Of a stretch of 64,000 bases of DNA, positions 17,826 through 26,844 are shown piece after piece. Made by a program: the position numbers and the translations under genes. The notes under the pieces were generated by a model. It saw only the letters and a list, made by a program, of their open reading frames with translations, was not told where the DNA came from and did no database searches. Each line of letters begins with the position of its first letter. The stretch's first letter is position 1. The DNA comes from Thalassotalea eurytherma. GTDB lineage: Bacteria; Pseudomonadota; Gammaproteobacteria; Enterobacterales; Alteromonadaceae. The stretch spans positions 186,001 through 250,000 of the forward strand of contig NZ_BSSU01000005.1 in assembly GCF_030161415.1 (NCBI RefSeq), in the 5' to 3' direction.

Positions 17826-18488
17826 TTAATCAAAGAACTGCACCGCGTTTTCTAACGGTTCACGTTCTGTTCGTGCTTTATTGGCTGGTGCATCATCTTC
17901 AGGATAACCAAATGACATGCCAAATAAGATACCGCGCTCTTCGGGAATGTTTAATAACGCTTTGACGGGCTCTGGAAATTGGCCAAGCGCGCCTTGCATA
18001 CAGCTATTGATCCCTTGCTCTTGTAAAAGCAAAGAAAGGGTTTGAGCGTAAATACCTAAATCGACTGCGCCCATAATATTGAGGTATTTTTCCATAGTGA
18101 AAAATGCAACGTGCGGCGCATCAAAAAATTGCCAGTTTTTAACCATCGCCATTTGTCTCGCTTGTTTATCTTCACGAGCAATACCAAGCGCGCTATAAAG
18201 TGCATTTGCCGAGCCGAATTGACGATCTCTGTGTGCACCTTGATATTGCGGTGTCCAATCAAACTCTGGGGTAGGTTTAGCACCGTTCATCAATATTTTC
18301 ATTAATTGTGCTTTAAGTGCTTCTTTCTTTGCACCTGAAACGACATAGACTTGCCAAGGTTGTACATTGCAATTCGATGGAGAAAGTTGGGCATCCTGAA
18401 AAATTTCCGTCAAAGTTTCTTGAGGTACGGCTTTAGGACTATATGCGCGAGTGGAATAGCGATTCGATAAAATGTGTTTTAATGACAT
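17826..18488 (-). CDS. Nitroreductase-family FMN oxidoreductase
   Basis: A 220-aa nitroreductase-fold protein. The start SLKHILSNRYSTRAYSPKAV contains the FMN-binding RxSxRxY pattern, LSPSNCNVQPWQVYVV is the second flavin-contact motif, and the C-terminal half has QEQGINSCMQGALGQFPEPV and ILFGMSFGYPEDDAPANKARTEREP. Members use NAD(P)H to reduce nitro groups, quinones or enones. It is the first gene of the three-gene operon with the epoxide hydrolase-like and DUF2855 genes. Its physiological substrate is unknown. Confidence 0.9.
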   Translation of the reverse strand: MSLKHILSNRYSTRAYSPKAVPQETLTEIFQDAQLSPSNCNVQPWQVYVVSGAKKEALKAQLMKILMNGAKPTPEFDWTPQYQGAHRDRQFGSANALYSALGIAREDKQARQMAMVKNWQFFDAPHVAFFTMEKYLNIMGAVDLGIYAQTLSLLLQEQGINSCMQGALGQFPEPVKALLNIPEERGILFGMSFGYPEDDAPANKARTEREPLENAVQFFD

Positions 18489-18513
18489 GGATAGCTCTTT
18501 ATTTTTAAAATGG

Positions 18514-18535
18514 AAATAGCCCTTTCGGGCTATTT
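18514..18535 (-). terminator. Terminator hairpin after the TonB receptor gene
   Basis: A 9-bp stem AAATAGCCC (18514-18522) and GGGCTATTT (18527-18535) closes a tetraloop that reads GAAA on the minus strand. It is 79 bp beyond the receptor's stop codon. The downstream T-tract is weak. Confidence 0.65.
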
Positions 18536-18613
18536 TAAATTGTAAGGTTGTTATCTTGACACTGTTTATAATGACTGAAATAGCTAAATAAACTAGTGAC
18601 TTAAATAATCATT

Positions 18614-21226
18614 TTAAAAACGTTTTTTAAACGTAATACCGTAAGTTACCGGCTCTGAAACATAAGCATTTAACTTACCTTCCTGTAGCGGCGTATTAAA
18701 GTTTGTACGGTTAATATATTCCTCATCAAACACATTACGTCCCCATAAGATAATATCGGTATCGTATTCTTCTAAATTCATATACCAACGTAAATTAACT
18801 AAGTTGTAGCTATCTTGTGTCGCATAAGGGTCGTTACTACCATCAAGCACCATATCGCCTGTATAGCTATATTCGACTTGTACGTATGAGAAGATGTTTT
18901 CACTTAAGTAAAACTCTTTTTTCAGTTTTAACATTAATTGATTTTCTGGCTCACCCGCTGGACGATCGCCTGAACGATTACAGTAAGGATTTGGGTTTGC
19001 AGGATCTGCGCTTTCTTGGCCAGGATCTGTAATACCTGTGTGCCATGAATAGGCAACCCAACAGTTACCGCGTTCAAAGCTCTTATACTCTGCATTTACG
19101 TATGCATATGCCAAGTTTACTTCGATTGAATCAGTAGGGAACCATGATGACTCTAGTTCAAAACCTGATATTTCATAGTCACCTGCGTTTTGTAAGTTAA
19201 AGCCATTACCAGTAAAGGTATTTGCTTGGAAATCATCAACCGTCGTGTAATGGGCAGCAGCGTTGATACGAAGGTTTTGTTCAATAAAGTCTTTCTTTAA
19301 ACCCACTTCAAATGATGATGAGGTTTCAGCATCAAATATTGGCTCAAATCCTTCTCTAATACGGTCTGTATTTGTACCACCTGACTTATAGCCAGTGCCG
19401 TAAGATGCATATACCATGGTATCGCGGTCAACTTGATAACTTAGTTTAACCGTACCCGTGATTTGATCATCTTCTAATGTTTCATTGATATCAGCACGTG
19501 AGGCAGTTGTTGCGCCTAGTGCTTGGAATCCCCAGCCTAATGTTTGGAAGGGGGCAATAGCACCTAAAAAGTTAGGGTCAAATGGACTCATTTGGCCTGC
19601 ACCAACTGCAGCCAACATTGCACCTGCTACTCCTGCACCATAAATCAATGTGCCCGGCACTGGCGCTGCTGGGTCACCTATTGCAGAGAAAAATGTTGGG
19701 AACTCAGAGCCATCAGGTAGGTTTTCACTAAATACCGTCGATAAATCTTTGCTTTCATCGGTATATCTTAAACCTGCGGTTAGCGTTAATGCATCAGTTA
19801 ACTTGTAATCAAACTGGCCAAAAATGGCATAGCTTTCATGATCTTGTTCAGCGATATGATCGAAACCTGTACCCATAGGCGCTGCTTCAGCTGACGGTGC
19901 AATAGCGCCACCAGTTAACGCGCTTACGCCGTCAATTCCTGCTAAAAGGGGATCTAAAGCACCTTGGAAGCTAGACATAAAAAACGGATTGAACAATGTA
20001 TCTGTATACAAGCTATAGTCTAAGTCTAAATCTTGGCTAAAGTAATATAAGCCTAAGATATAGTTTAGTTTTTCACTGGTGTAGTCTAAGCGAATCTCTT
20101 GTGAAAAAGAGCTTTGGGATGCATCATTTTTAGTACCGAATAAGTCAGCGTCGGTAAAATCTGTATCAGTGTCATCAAAAGATTCAAAGTTACGGTAAGC
20201 TGAAATTGCCGTGATTGAGTAGTTGTTATCTATCTCATAGTTTATTTCCATCGAAAGACCTTTGTCTTCCATGGTGGAAACCGGTAAAAATGACAAGGCA
20301 ACTTCACGATCATAGAACGCGTCACCACCTGCGAACACGGTACCACCTAAGCCAGGCAGTACAGCATCACTACCAAATTTACCTGGGATTTCTGTTGCTT
20401 GTAAATTGCTTAGTTGTACCGGTGCGGCACAACAAATTTCATCAATTTCTGAATAATCAGCAATAAAGCGAATTTCTAATTCGTCTGTTGGTGTATAAAG
20501 CGCCTGTAATCGTGCGCCCCAGCGATCACGGTCATTGAGTTTGTTGTCACCTAAATTTACGTCATCAACGATACCATCTCGTTGGCTACCAAATGCGGTA
20601 ATACGAAATGCTAGCACATCTTCAATTGCTGACATTGAAGCGGCACCTGAAAAGTTGACCAAACCATAATTACCTACGGTAGCTTCTACAAAGCCGTCTT
20701 CACCATCGTGGCTTGGTTTTACAGTACGAACTAATATTGCGCCAGAAGGCGTGTTTTTACCGAATAAAGTACCTTGTGGACCACGCAATACTTCAACAGC
20801 TTCAACATCAACAAGGTTGTTGATCATGGAGTTTTGACGAGCACGGTACACGCCATCAACGTACAAGCCTACTGACGACTCTAAACCGAAGTTTTGTGAA
20901 GAGGTACCAACACCACGAATTGAAAAGCTTGAATTGGTTGCACTTTGGCTTTGGAATGCACCTAAAGCAGGCACACTTGTTTGTAAGTCGTACATATCTT
21001 TAATGACGGCTTCAGACATTTCATCACCAGAAAATGCCGAAACTGCGATAGGTACTTCTTGTAAGTTTTGTATACGTTTTTGTGCTGTTACGGTAATGGT
21101 TTCTAAACCTTTGTCTTCAGCAGCGTCAGGTGTTTCTTGCGCTATACCTGTAAAGGAATTCATACTGAAAATAGCAGCTACGCTTATTGCGAGCCTACTC
21201 GGCTTAAATAATTTATTCGTTTTCAT
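18614..21226 (-). CDS. TonB-dependent outer membrane receptor
   Basis: An 870-aa TonB-dependent receptor with a signal peptide (about 29 residues ending FTGIAQ). The TonB-box-like ETITVTAQK comes next, and the plug domain (about 50-170) shows VPIAVSAFSGDEM, FSIRGVGTSSQNFG, VYRARQ and VEVLRGPQGTLFGKNTPSGAI. The rest is a 22-strand-type barrel ending GITFKKRF with the terminal Phe. It imports a bulky substrate across the outer membrane using TonB energy. No siderophore synthesis, FecI/FecR or sugar operon is next to it. The neighbouring lipid-type catabolic genes make a hydrophobic substrate plausible, but this is inference. GGGGAG precedes the ATG. Confidence 0.93.
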   Translation of the reverse strand: MKTNKLFKPSRLAISVAAIFSMNSFTGIAQETPDAAEDKGLETITVTAQKRIQNLQEVPIAVSAFSGDEMSEAVIKDMYDLQTSVPALGAFQSQSATNSSFSIRGVGTSSQNFGLESSVGLYVDGVYRARQNSMINNLVDVEAVEVLRGPQGTLFGKNTPSGAILVRTVKPSHDGEDGFVEATVGNYGLVNFSGAASMSAIEDVLAFRITAFGSQRDGIVDDVNLGDNKLNDRDRWGARLQALYTPTDELEIRFIADYSEIDEICCAAPVQLSNLQATEIPGKFGSDAVLPGLGGTVFAGGDAFYDREVALSFLPVSTMEDKGLSMEINYEIDNNYSITAISAYRNFESFDDTDTDFTDADLFGTKNDASQSSFSQEIRLDYTSEKLNYILGLYYFSQDLDLDYSLYTDTLFNPFFMSSFQGALDPLLAGIDGVSALTGGAIAPSAEAAPMGTGFDHIAEQDHESYAIFGQFDYKLTDALTLTAGLRYTDESKDLSTVFSENLPDGSEFPTFFSAIGDPAAPVPGTLIYGAGVAGAMLAAVGAGQMSPFDPNFLGAIAPFQTLGWGFQALGATTASRADINETLEDDQITGTVKLSYQVDRDTMVYASYGTGYKSGGTNTDRIREGFEPIFDAETSSSFEVGLKKDFIEQNLRINAAAHYTTVDDFQANTFTGNGFNLQNAGDYEISGFELESSWFPTDSIEVNLAYAYVNAEYKSFERGNCWVAYSWHTGITDPGQESADPANPNPYCNRSGDRPAGEPENQLMLKLKKEFYLSENIFSYVQVEYSYTGDMVLDGSNDPYATQDSYNLVNLRWYMNLEEYDTDIILWGRNVFDEEYINRTNFNTPLQEGKLNAYVSEPVTYGITFKKRF

Positions 21227-21424
21227 TGAGCTCTCCCCGTCATTATAGGCGACAACTAACTGCCCACTTTTTATATTTATTTTGTTTAATTTCTAGGCTT
21301 AAATACGTTTATTATTTTTGTTGTTTAATATTTGTACTTGTTCAATTTGACTAGTAAAAATGGGCTTGTCAAACATTTCAATAGTGTAGAAACTCTAAAG
21401 AAAGTCATAAACCACTGTGAGATA

Positions 21425-21458
21425 TTGCACCAAACTTGACAGTGCAAAGGTGCACCTT
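21425..21458. promoter_or_regulatory. Operator-like nested inverted repeats upstream of the TonB receptor
   Basis: TTGCAC (21425-21430) and GTGCAA (21442-21447) form an inverted repeat with an 11-bp spacer. Overlapping it is the 12-bp perfect palindrome AAGGTGCACCTT (21447-21458). The core GTGCA/TGCAC thus occurs repeatedly within 34 bp, about 200 bp upstream of the receptor start codon. The cognate regulator is unknown. Confidence 0.5.
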
Positions 21459-21576
21459 GTCTGACCTGTGGTTAAAGTATTTATTCTAAAAGCTAAATAA
21501 ATTTTAATTATTTTAACTATAGATTTGGTGAATTATGCTTTTAGAGGATAGAAACGAGAATTTACTATATGTGTTG

Positions 21577-21601
21577 GTGCGCCTAATAGGTTTAGGCGCA
21601 C
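21577..21601 (-). terminator. Strong hairpin at the 3' end of the aldo/keto reductase gene
   Basis: A perfect 10-bp stem GTGCGCCTAA (21577-21586) and TTAGGCGCAC (21592-21601) with loop TAGGT begins 9 bp after the stop codon. No clear T-tract follows on the minus strand, so it may act as a transcript-end stabiliser rather than an efficient terminator. Confidence 0.55.
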
Positions 21602-21609
21602 TCAAACTG

Positions 21610-22411
21610 TTAGTCCCAATGTGGTGAGAAGTCTGGAGTAGCGATACGATGATTACAATGTAATTGATTTATTTTTTCAACGTCATTTTGTTCTAATTGA
21701 ATGTTGAGCCCAGCAAGGTTTGCTCGAATGTTTTCTGCTTTGGTCGATGATGGAATTGTGATCAACTTATTGGCCTGCGTCCAAGCAATAATCACTTGAG
21801 CTGGCGTACATTGTTGAGCACCTGCAATACCTTCAATTACTGGGTCTTTAAGTACTTTGCCAACCGCAAAAGGCATGTAGCCAGTAACCTTAATGCTATG
21901 TAAATGGCAATAATCTCTTAACGTTTGATTGGTTAGGTAAGGGTGCACTTCAACTTGATTGGTCAGAATTTTATATGTGGTAAATGCAGGCTTAATTTCT
22001 TCAAGCTGGGCAATCGTAAAATTTGACACGCCTATCTCGCGCGATAAACCGTGCTCTTTTGCCAACACCAGTTGTTTGGCAGCATCAAGCAAGCTGGTTT
22101 CTTTTGGCGGCGCAGGCCAATGGATTAATAACAAGTCGATATAATCGGGTGCCTAATTTATTTAAACTTTCTTTGACACTGGGCAAAAACTTTTCATCAG
22201 ATAAATTATCATTCCATACCTTGGTTGTGAGAAAAATTTCCTGTCTTGGTACCTTACTATCAGTAATGGCTTGTCCAACTTCAAGTTCGTTACCGTATAT
22301 TTGCGCTGTATCAATATGTCGGTAGCCTGCTTTGAGCGCTGTGAGAACTGATTGGTAGGCAACATCACCTTCTAAACGAAATGTGCCAAACCCCATTGAT
22401 GGAATATCCAT
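21610..22411 (-). pseudogene. Aldo/keto reductase gene broken by a single-base frameshift
   Basis: The two halves of one aldo/keto reductase are in different frames. The 5' part (from ATG 22411) has [22 protein letters not shown] with the catalytic Asp and Tyr, and LTTKVWND with the catalytic Lys. It then loses the family sequence after SLNKLGT. Removing one base of the GGG at 22147-22149 restores [17 protein letters not shown] with the catalytic His, which runs on to DFSPHWD and the stop at 21610. So the gene has one extra base and is otherwise intact at about 266 codons. It may be a recent pseudogene or a sequencing error. It lies 55 bp downstream of the GH13 gene on the same strand. Confidence 0.88.
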
Positions 22412-22466
22412 AATTTAACCTTTTTATATTTAGATGGCGCAGTTTACGCCTGCCTGATGTTAAATG

Positions 22467-23879
22467 TTATTGCTTTACATACACACGATAGCCGTATGCA
22501 GGAATCGTTAATGTTGATTCTGGAACGAGATTTGTAGCTGTTTGACTAAAATACTCTTGATATTGACCTAGTTGAATATTTTCATTGAACTGGACCTGTG
22601 TCGGCTGATCAGAGAAATTAATCGCAACAAAGACTTTATCGCCGTCCTTAATGCGGGCAAAGGAGAATACTTGCTTTGGTTTGTTATTAGGTACCGGGAT
22701 CATTTTGCCGCCCCAATTGCCATTCCAAAGTGCTTTATTTTGATGTTTTAAGGTAAACAATGATTTGTATAAATCGCCAATAGGGTGAGACTGCCAGCTA
22801 ATTTCATCTTTATCGAAGAACGCCAAAGATCGATCTAGGCCAGCTTCTTGTCCACTGTATAGCAAAGGCATGCCTTCTGCTGTCACTGTTAAGACAATGC
22901 TCGCTTCTAAATAAGGGCCATGGCGTTCAAACATGCTTTGCTCCCATGAGTTTTTGTCATGGTTATCAACAAAGTTCATTTTAATAGCATTATCTGGCCA
23001 CGCATTAAGAGCATGCGCAAAATAGTGGTAAACGCCTGAAGCATCTTTATCACCTTTATTAACGGCCTCAAGGGTGTCATGGAGTTTCCATGCGTAACTC
23101 ATATCGAACGCTTTTTTGTGAAGATCACGGGCGTCCCATTCTGCGAGCATAAATACCGGCTTAATATCGTCGAGCTCAGTACGAACATTGTCCCAAAAAT
23201 CGGTTGGAATAAAACCAGCTACGTCAGCACGATAGCCATCAATATTGGTTTCTTTTACCCAATATTTTAAGGCGTTGGTCATGTACTCACGCATTTCAGG
23301 GTTTTGATAATCAAAGTCGATTATATCGCTCCAATCCCACCAAGGTGTTGGTTGAAAGTTGCCGTTATGATCTTTGGTATACCATTGTGGATTTGTTTCC
23401 GTTAGCGGATTGTCCCATGCGCTATGGTTAGCAACCCAATCAATAATAACGTACATATCCATGCTGTGCGCCCGATCAACAAGCGCTTTGAAATCATCTA
23501 ATGTGCCAAATTCTGGGTTAACAGCCATGTAATCTTTTACTGCGTAGTAGCTACCTTTTTCTCCTTTACGGTTTTTATCACCAATCGGGTGAATTGGCAT
23601 CAGCCAAAGAATATCAACACCGAGTGCTTTTAATCTTGGCAAATGTTCAGCAAACGCATTGAATGTGCCTTGTGGGGTATATTGACGGACATTTACTTCG
23701 TAAATTGTTGCGTTTTTAACCCATGCAGGGTGTTCAATCTCAACGTAAGGCTTAGGCAGATAATTTGTCATTGATGGCTGCTTGCTAATTTGTGATTGTT
23801 GCGATGTGCTTTGTTGGCTACATGCTGTTAATCCAAGTAATAGCAGTAGGGCAGGTAATTGCCATATTTTTGTTTTCAT
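22467..23879 (-). CDS. GH13 alpha-amylase-family lipoprotein
   Basis: A 470-aa glycoside hydrolase family 13 protein with a lipoprotein signal (LLLLGLTAC, Cys20). The TIM-barrel conserved regions are seen in order: VIIDWVANH, then GYRADVAGF with nucleophile D219, MLAEWDA with acid/base E247, and FVDNHD with D308. An aromatic and acidic insertion (PWWDWSDIIDFD) precedes region II. The C-terminal beta domain ends IPAYGYRVYVKQ. It should cleave alpha-1,4-glucans at the outer membrane or periplasm. Glycogen, maltodextrin or cyclodextrin preference cannot be told. It is divergent from the LysR gene at 24021, with an inverted repeat in the space between them. Confidence 0.9.
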   Translation of the reverse strand: MKTKIWQLPALLLLLGLTACSQQSTSQQSQISKQPSMTNYLPKPYVEIEHPAWVKNATIYEVNVRQYTPQGTFNAFAEHLPRLKALGVDILWLMPIHPIGDKNRKGEKGSYYAVKDYMAVNPEFGTLDDFKALVDRAHSMDMYVIIDWVANHSAWDNPLTETNPQWYTKDHNGNFQPTPWWDWSDIIDFDYQNPEMREYMTNALKYWVKETNIDGYRADVAGFIPTDFWDNVRTELDDIKPVFMLAEWDARDLHKKAFDMSYAWKLHDTLEAVNKGDKDASGVYHYFAHALNAWPDNAIKMNFVDNHDKNSWEQSMFERHGPYLEASIVLTVTAEGMPLLYSGQEAGLDRSLAFFDKDEISWQSHPIGDLYKSLFTLKHQNKALWNGNWGGKMIPVPNNKPKQVFSFARIKDGDKVFVAINFSDQPTQVQFNENIQLGQYQEYFSQTATNLVPESTLTIPAYGYRVYVKQ

Positions 23880-23957
23880 TTTTTAGCTCAACTTAGTAAA
23901 CGAGTCGTTATTGTTATAGGAAATGCTTGGTTTAAAAATAGCCGTTGAGAAAATCAC

Positions 23958-23975
23958 TGTTTCTGTATAGAAACA
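23958..23975. promoter_or_regulatory. Probable LysR operator between GH13 and lysR genes
   Basis: TGTTTCT (23958-23964) and AGAAACA (23969-23975) form a perfect 7-bp inverted repeat around GTAT. It lies about 80 bp upstream of the GH13 start and 45 bp upstream of the divergent LysR gene. Its size and position fit a LysR-type box; the regulated genes are inferred. Confidence 0.5.
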
Positions 23976-24020
23976 AACGGTGTATTATTTTTATTTTAGG
24001 GTTTAATCGTTGAGGGTTAC

Positions 24021-24893
24021 ATGCATTTAGAGCAATTGAGGTTGTTTGCTGAATTAGTTAACCATGGCAGTTTTACTAAAACCGCTGACGCTTTAGGTGT
24101 TTCAAAAGCCTATTTGTCTAAACAGATTAAAGCGTTAGAGCTTGAACTTAATTGCCAACTACTGTTTCGTAATACCCGTTCTATGCGCTTAACAACCGCA
24201 GGCGAAAGTATTAACCAGCGCGCCCAAAAGTTAACGTCTTTTTGGCAAGAAACACAGCAACTTGTTAAGCAACAAGAAGAAAAATTGGAAGGAACGGTTC
24301 GATTCACTGCACCTACAGGTTTAATGCAATCAAAACTTTCGGTGTTGGTTGGTACCGTTAATAAGCAATATCCAGGGATTAAACTTATTTGTGAAACGGG
24401 CAACCAAACTCACAACTTAGTCTCTGAGCCCTATGATTTTGCGATACGCATCACCAACACGCCACCAGATGATATGGTTGCGCTTAAATTGATGACATCC
24501 GCGTATATATGCTGTGCAAGCCCTGACTATATTGCACAGTTTGGTCAGCCTAAAACGCCTGAAGAGCTTAAAGAGTATGATTGCATCGCATTACACTATT
24601 GGCGTAATTGGCTATTTGTGAACTCAGGGCAACACGTCGATGTAGCCGTTGACGCCAAGTACCAGTTTTCTGATAACAGTTTGCTAAAGGATGCTGCGCT
24701 AAACCATTTAGGTATTACACGATTACCGGCATATTTGATAGAGAATGAGTTAGCACAAGGAGAGTTGGTCAATGTTTTACCTGAGTATTTGGGAGAAACA
24801 CGCGATGTTTATTTGCTTTACCCACAAGAGCTTAATCGCCCAGAGCGCGTAAAGAGCGTGCTCAACTGTATTAAGTCAATGATTACCCAGTAA
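24021..24893 (+). CDS. LysR-family transcriptional regulator
   Basis: A 290-aa LysR-type regulator. The helix-turn-helix lies at about residues 15-40 (GSFTKTADALGVSKAYLSKQIKALE) with CQLLFRNTRSMRLT following. It belongs by pattern to the large CrgA/AaeR-like group (QEEKLEGTVRFTAPTGLM at the hinge). GAGGG precedes the ATG. It is divergent from the GH13 and aldo/keto reductase pair, so it may control them and itself through the repeat at 23958-23975. The ligand is unknown. Confidence 0.9.
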   Translation: MHLEQLRLFAELVNHGSFTKTADALGVSKAYLSKQIKALELELNCQLLFRNTRSMRLTTAGESINQRAQKLTSFWQETQQLVKQQEEKLEGTVRFTAPTGLMQSKLSVLVGTVNKQYPGIKLICETGNQTHNLVSEPYDFAIRITNTPPDDMVALKLMTSAYICCASPDYIAQFGQPKTPEELKEYDCIALHYWRNWLFVNSGQHVDVAVDAKYQFSDNSLLKDAALNHLGITRLPAYLIENELAQGELVNVLPEYLGETRDVYLLYPQELNRPERVKSVLNCIKSMITQ

Positions 24894-25082
24894 ATTAAGT
24901 CATTCTTACAAAGCTTAATATATCGAAGAATTTATGTAGCCTGCAGCATGTCAATTTGGTGCTAAGCACTTCAATCTTACAGAGAAAAACAGCTGCTGAG
25001 ATGGCTTGAGTACCAAATAGTGCTTTTTTTAACGTGATATTTTGCTTAAACTGTAAGCAATATTCCGCTGTTTTTTATACAT

Positions 25083-25712
25083 ATGACGCAGGCTTTACTT
25101 TGGCAAGATGACATTGAGCATAATGATGATTATGCGAAATTGTGTAATGCCCTCTATGAAAGAGAGTTAGCCACGCTTGCTCAAAGTGTTAATGTGTCGG
25201 TTCAAGGATTGCAGTCACGCTTAAAAAGCCTACCTTATTACATTAAACGCACTGCAGATCATATGACATTATGTGACTCCCCGTTAGCTCTTGATGTGCA
25301 AAACGGTAGTTGGACACTTAAGCAATCGGCTAAAATGCCTGACCTTAATAAAGACTTTGCTGCTACTTTGCGTTGGTATAGCGCAACTACGTTGCCATTG
25401 GGGTTAGTTATTCCAGTTCAAACATTACAAGGTTATGAACTGGATTCTATTGATAGAGTAGATACCGACAAGCTGCGTTTTCGCACTAATGCTCATGGTT
25501 GGTTTAGTTTTTCAGAAGAGCAAGAGCTTGAACCTGAAGTTAATTTTCATTTAATCAAACCTACAAAGCGTGCATTTATGTTAGCGTGCGCTGGGCATCG
25601 ATGGGTGAATCAACAAAAAGCACAACCTAAAAGGCTCTCATTGAGAGAATTACTGTTATCTTGCAATATTAATTGGAAAAACTTCAAAAAAACGGCACCA
25701 CCAATACGATAA
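25083..25712 (+). CDS. Hypothetical protein
   Basis: A 209-aa soluble protein without signal peptide or membrane segment. I do not recognise the family. It is mixed alpha/beta in appearance, with Trp-rich and basic segments near the C-terminus (KNFKKTAPPIR) and two Cys-containing stretches (LACAGHRW, LLLSCNINW). It lies upstream of ftsB with a 90-bp gap and may be a separate unit. The 189-bp space before it holds nothing recognisable. Confidence 0.65.
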   Translation: MTQALLWQDDIEHNDDYAKLCNALYERELATLAQSVNVSVQGLQSRLKSLPYYIKRTADHMTLCDSPLALDVQNGSWTLKQSAKMPDLNKDFAATLRWYSATTLPLGLVIPVQTLQGYELDSIDRVDTDKLRFRTNAHGWFSFSEEQELEPEVNFHLIKPTKRAFMLACAGHRWVNQQKAQPKRLSLRELLLSCNINWKNFKKTAPPIR

Positions 25713-25802
25713 GTGTTAATTAACGCATAATTTTAATTTACTTAACAGATCACCCTTTTATAATAGCTATAAGACATACCAACAATAAGTTTACACAGCG
25801 CT

Positions 25803-26123
25803 ATGCGTGTCGTTTCTATTATCTTGCTTACATTTTTGCTATTGCTACAGTACCGACTCTGGTTCGGCAAAAACTCTGTGCCTGATTATTTAGATCTGAA
25901 AGAAGAAGTCACACGTCAAACCGCTGATAACGATAAACTTAAACAACGTAATAAGATTCTTTATGCTGATATCGACGACTTAAAGTCGGGTGTCGAAGCG
26001 ATTGAAGAGCGCGCGAGAAATGAATTAGGTTTAATTAAAGAAGATGAAGTTTTCTTTCGCGTGATCCCAAAACACAAAGAAGAAGCGTTGGATAATCAAT
26101 CCAAGGAAATTGTCATTGAATAA
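25803..26123 (+). CDS. ftsB: Cell division protein FtsB
   Basis: A 106-aa bitopic membrane protein. One N-terminal transmembrane helix (VVSIILLTFLLLLQYRLWFG, about residues 3-22) is followed by a periplasmic coiled coil (LKEEVTRQTADNDKLKQRN) and the conserved GVEAIEERARNELGLIKEDEVFF. FtsB joins FtsL and FtsQ in the divisome and helps activate septal peptidoglycan synthesis. Length and order match the family, and ftsB next to ispD is the common gammaproteobacterial arrangement. Its stop codon overlaps the start of ispD. The ribosome-binding site is weak. Confidence 0.95.
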   Translation: MRVVSIILLTFLLLLQYRLWFGKNSVPDYLDLKEEVTRQTADNDKLKQRNKILYADIDDLKSGVEAIEERARNELGLIKEDEVFFRVIPKHKEEALDNQSKEIVIE

Positions 26124-26844
26124 GCATAGGTCGCCACGCTTTGCTGTAGTTGTTCCAGCAGCTGGCGTGGGGAAGCGAATGAAGTCAGCTTGCCCAAAGC
26201 AATATTTAAAGATCGCTGATAAAACCGTTTTAGAACATACTGTCGATAGGCTACTTAAGCACCCACTCATTGATAAAGTTATCATTGCGTTAGGTCAGCA
26301 TGATGAATACTTTAACTCAACCAGCCTACCTCAAAATAAACATGTTGAAACGGTTCTCGGTGGTCAAGAGCGGGTTGATTCAGTATTGGCAGGGCTACAT
26401 AAATTGGCTGAGCTCAATTTTGAATGGGCTATTGTGCATGATGCAGCAAGACCTTGCGTGAGTGTTGAAGATATTAATCAGTTGATAAAACGTTGTTTAT
26501 CAGCAAAACAAGGTGGCTTATTGGCCTATCAAGCAAAAGACACGATTAAACGAGCTTCGTCGACGCAAGAAGTTGAAAGTACCGTCGACCGCTCTGTACT
26601 TTGGCATGCACTAACGCCTCAGATGTACCAAACAACATTGCTTATCAATGCCATTGAACAAGGCTTAAAGCAAAACTATGTTATCACCGATGAATCATCT
26701 GCAATTGAGTTTATCGAACAGCCGAGTCTATTGGTAGAAGGTGCTAGCGATAATATTAAGATTACAAGACCAGAAGACTTAGCATTAGCTACGTTTATTT
26801 TATCAAATCAACAAACAATGAAGCAGGAAGAAGTATGCGAATAG
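26116..26844 (+). CDS. ispD: 2-C-methyl-D-erythritol 4-phosphate cytidylyltransferase
   Basis: A 242-aa nucleotidyltransferase of the MEP isoprenoid pathway that couples CTP to methylerythritol phosphate. The CTP-binding [12 protein letters not shown] with [13 protein letters not shown] and [10 protein letters not shown] motifs are present. There is no ATG at the expected place: TTG at 26110 or 26116 must serve. I prefer 26116, because AAGGAA at 26103-26108 is then correctly spaced. The coding region overlaps the end of ftsB by 8 bp and the start of ispF by 10 bp, so translation is probably coupled. Confidence 0.93.
   Translation: MNKHRSPRFAVVVPAAGVGKRMKSACPKQYLKIADKTVLEHTVDRLLKHPLIDKVIIALGQHDEYFNSTSLPQNKHVETVLGGQERVDSVLAGLHKLAELNFEWAIVHDAARPCVSVEDINQLIKRCLSAKQGGLLAYQAKDTIKRASSTQEVESTVDRSVLWHALTPQMYQTTLLINAIEQGLKQNYVITDESSAIEFIEQPSLLVEGASDNIKITRPEDLALATFILSNQQTMKQEEVCE

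Larger units (their letters stand above)
21227..21609. promoter_or_regulatory. 383-bp intergenic region upstream of the TonB receptor gene
   Basis: No gene was found here. The region holds the presumed promoter of the minus-strand receptor gene, the operator-like repeats at 21425-21458 and the hairpin at 21577-21601. The remainder is AT-rich, with no recognised riboswitch or small RNA. Confidence 0.6.
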
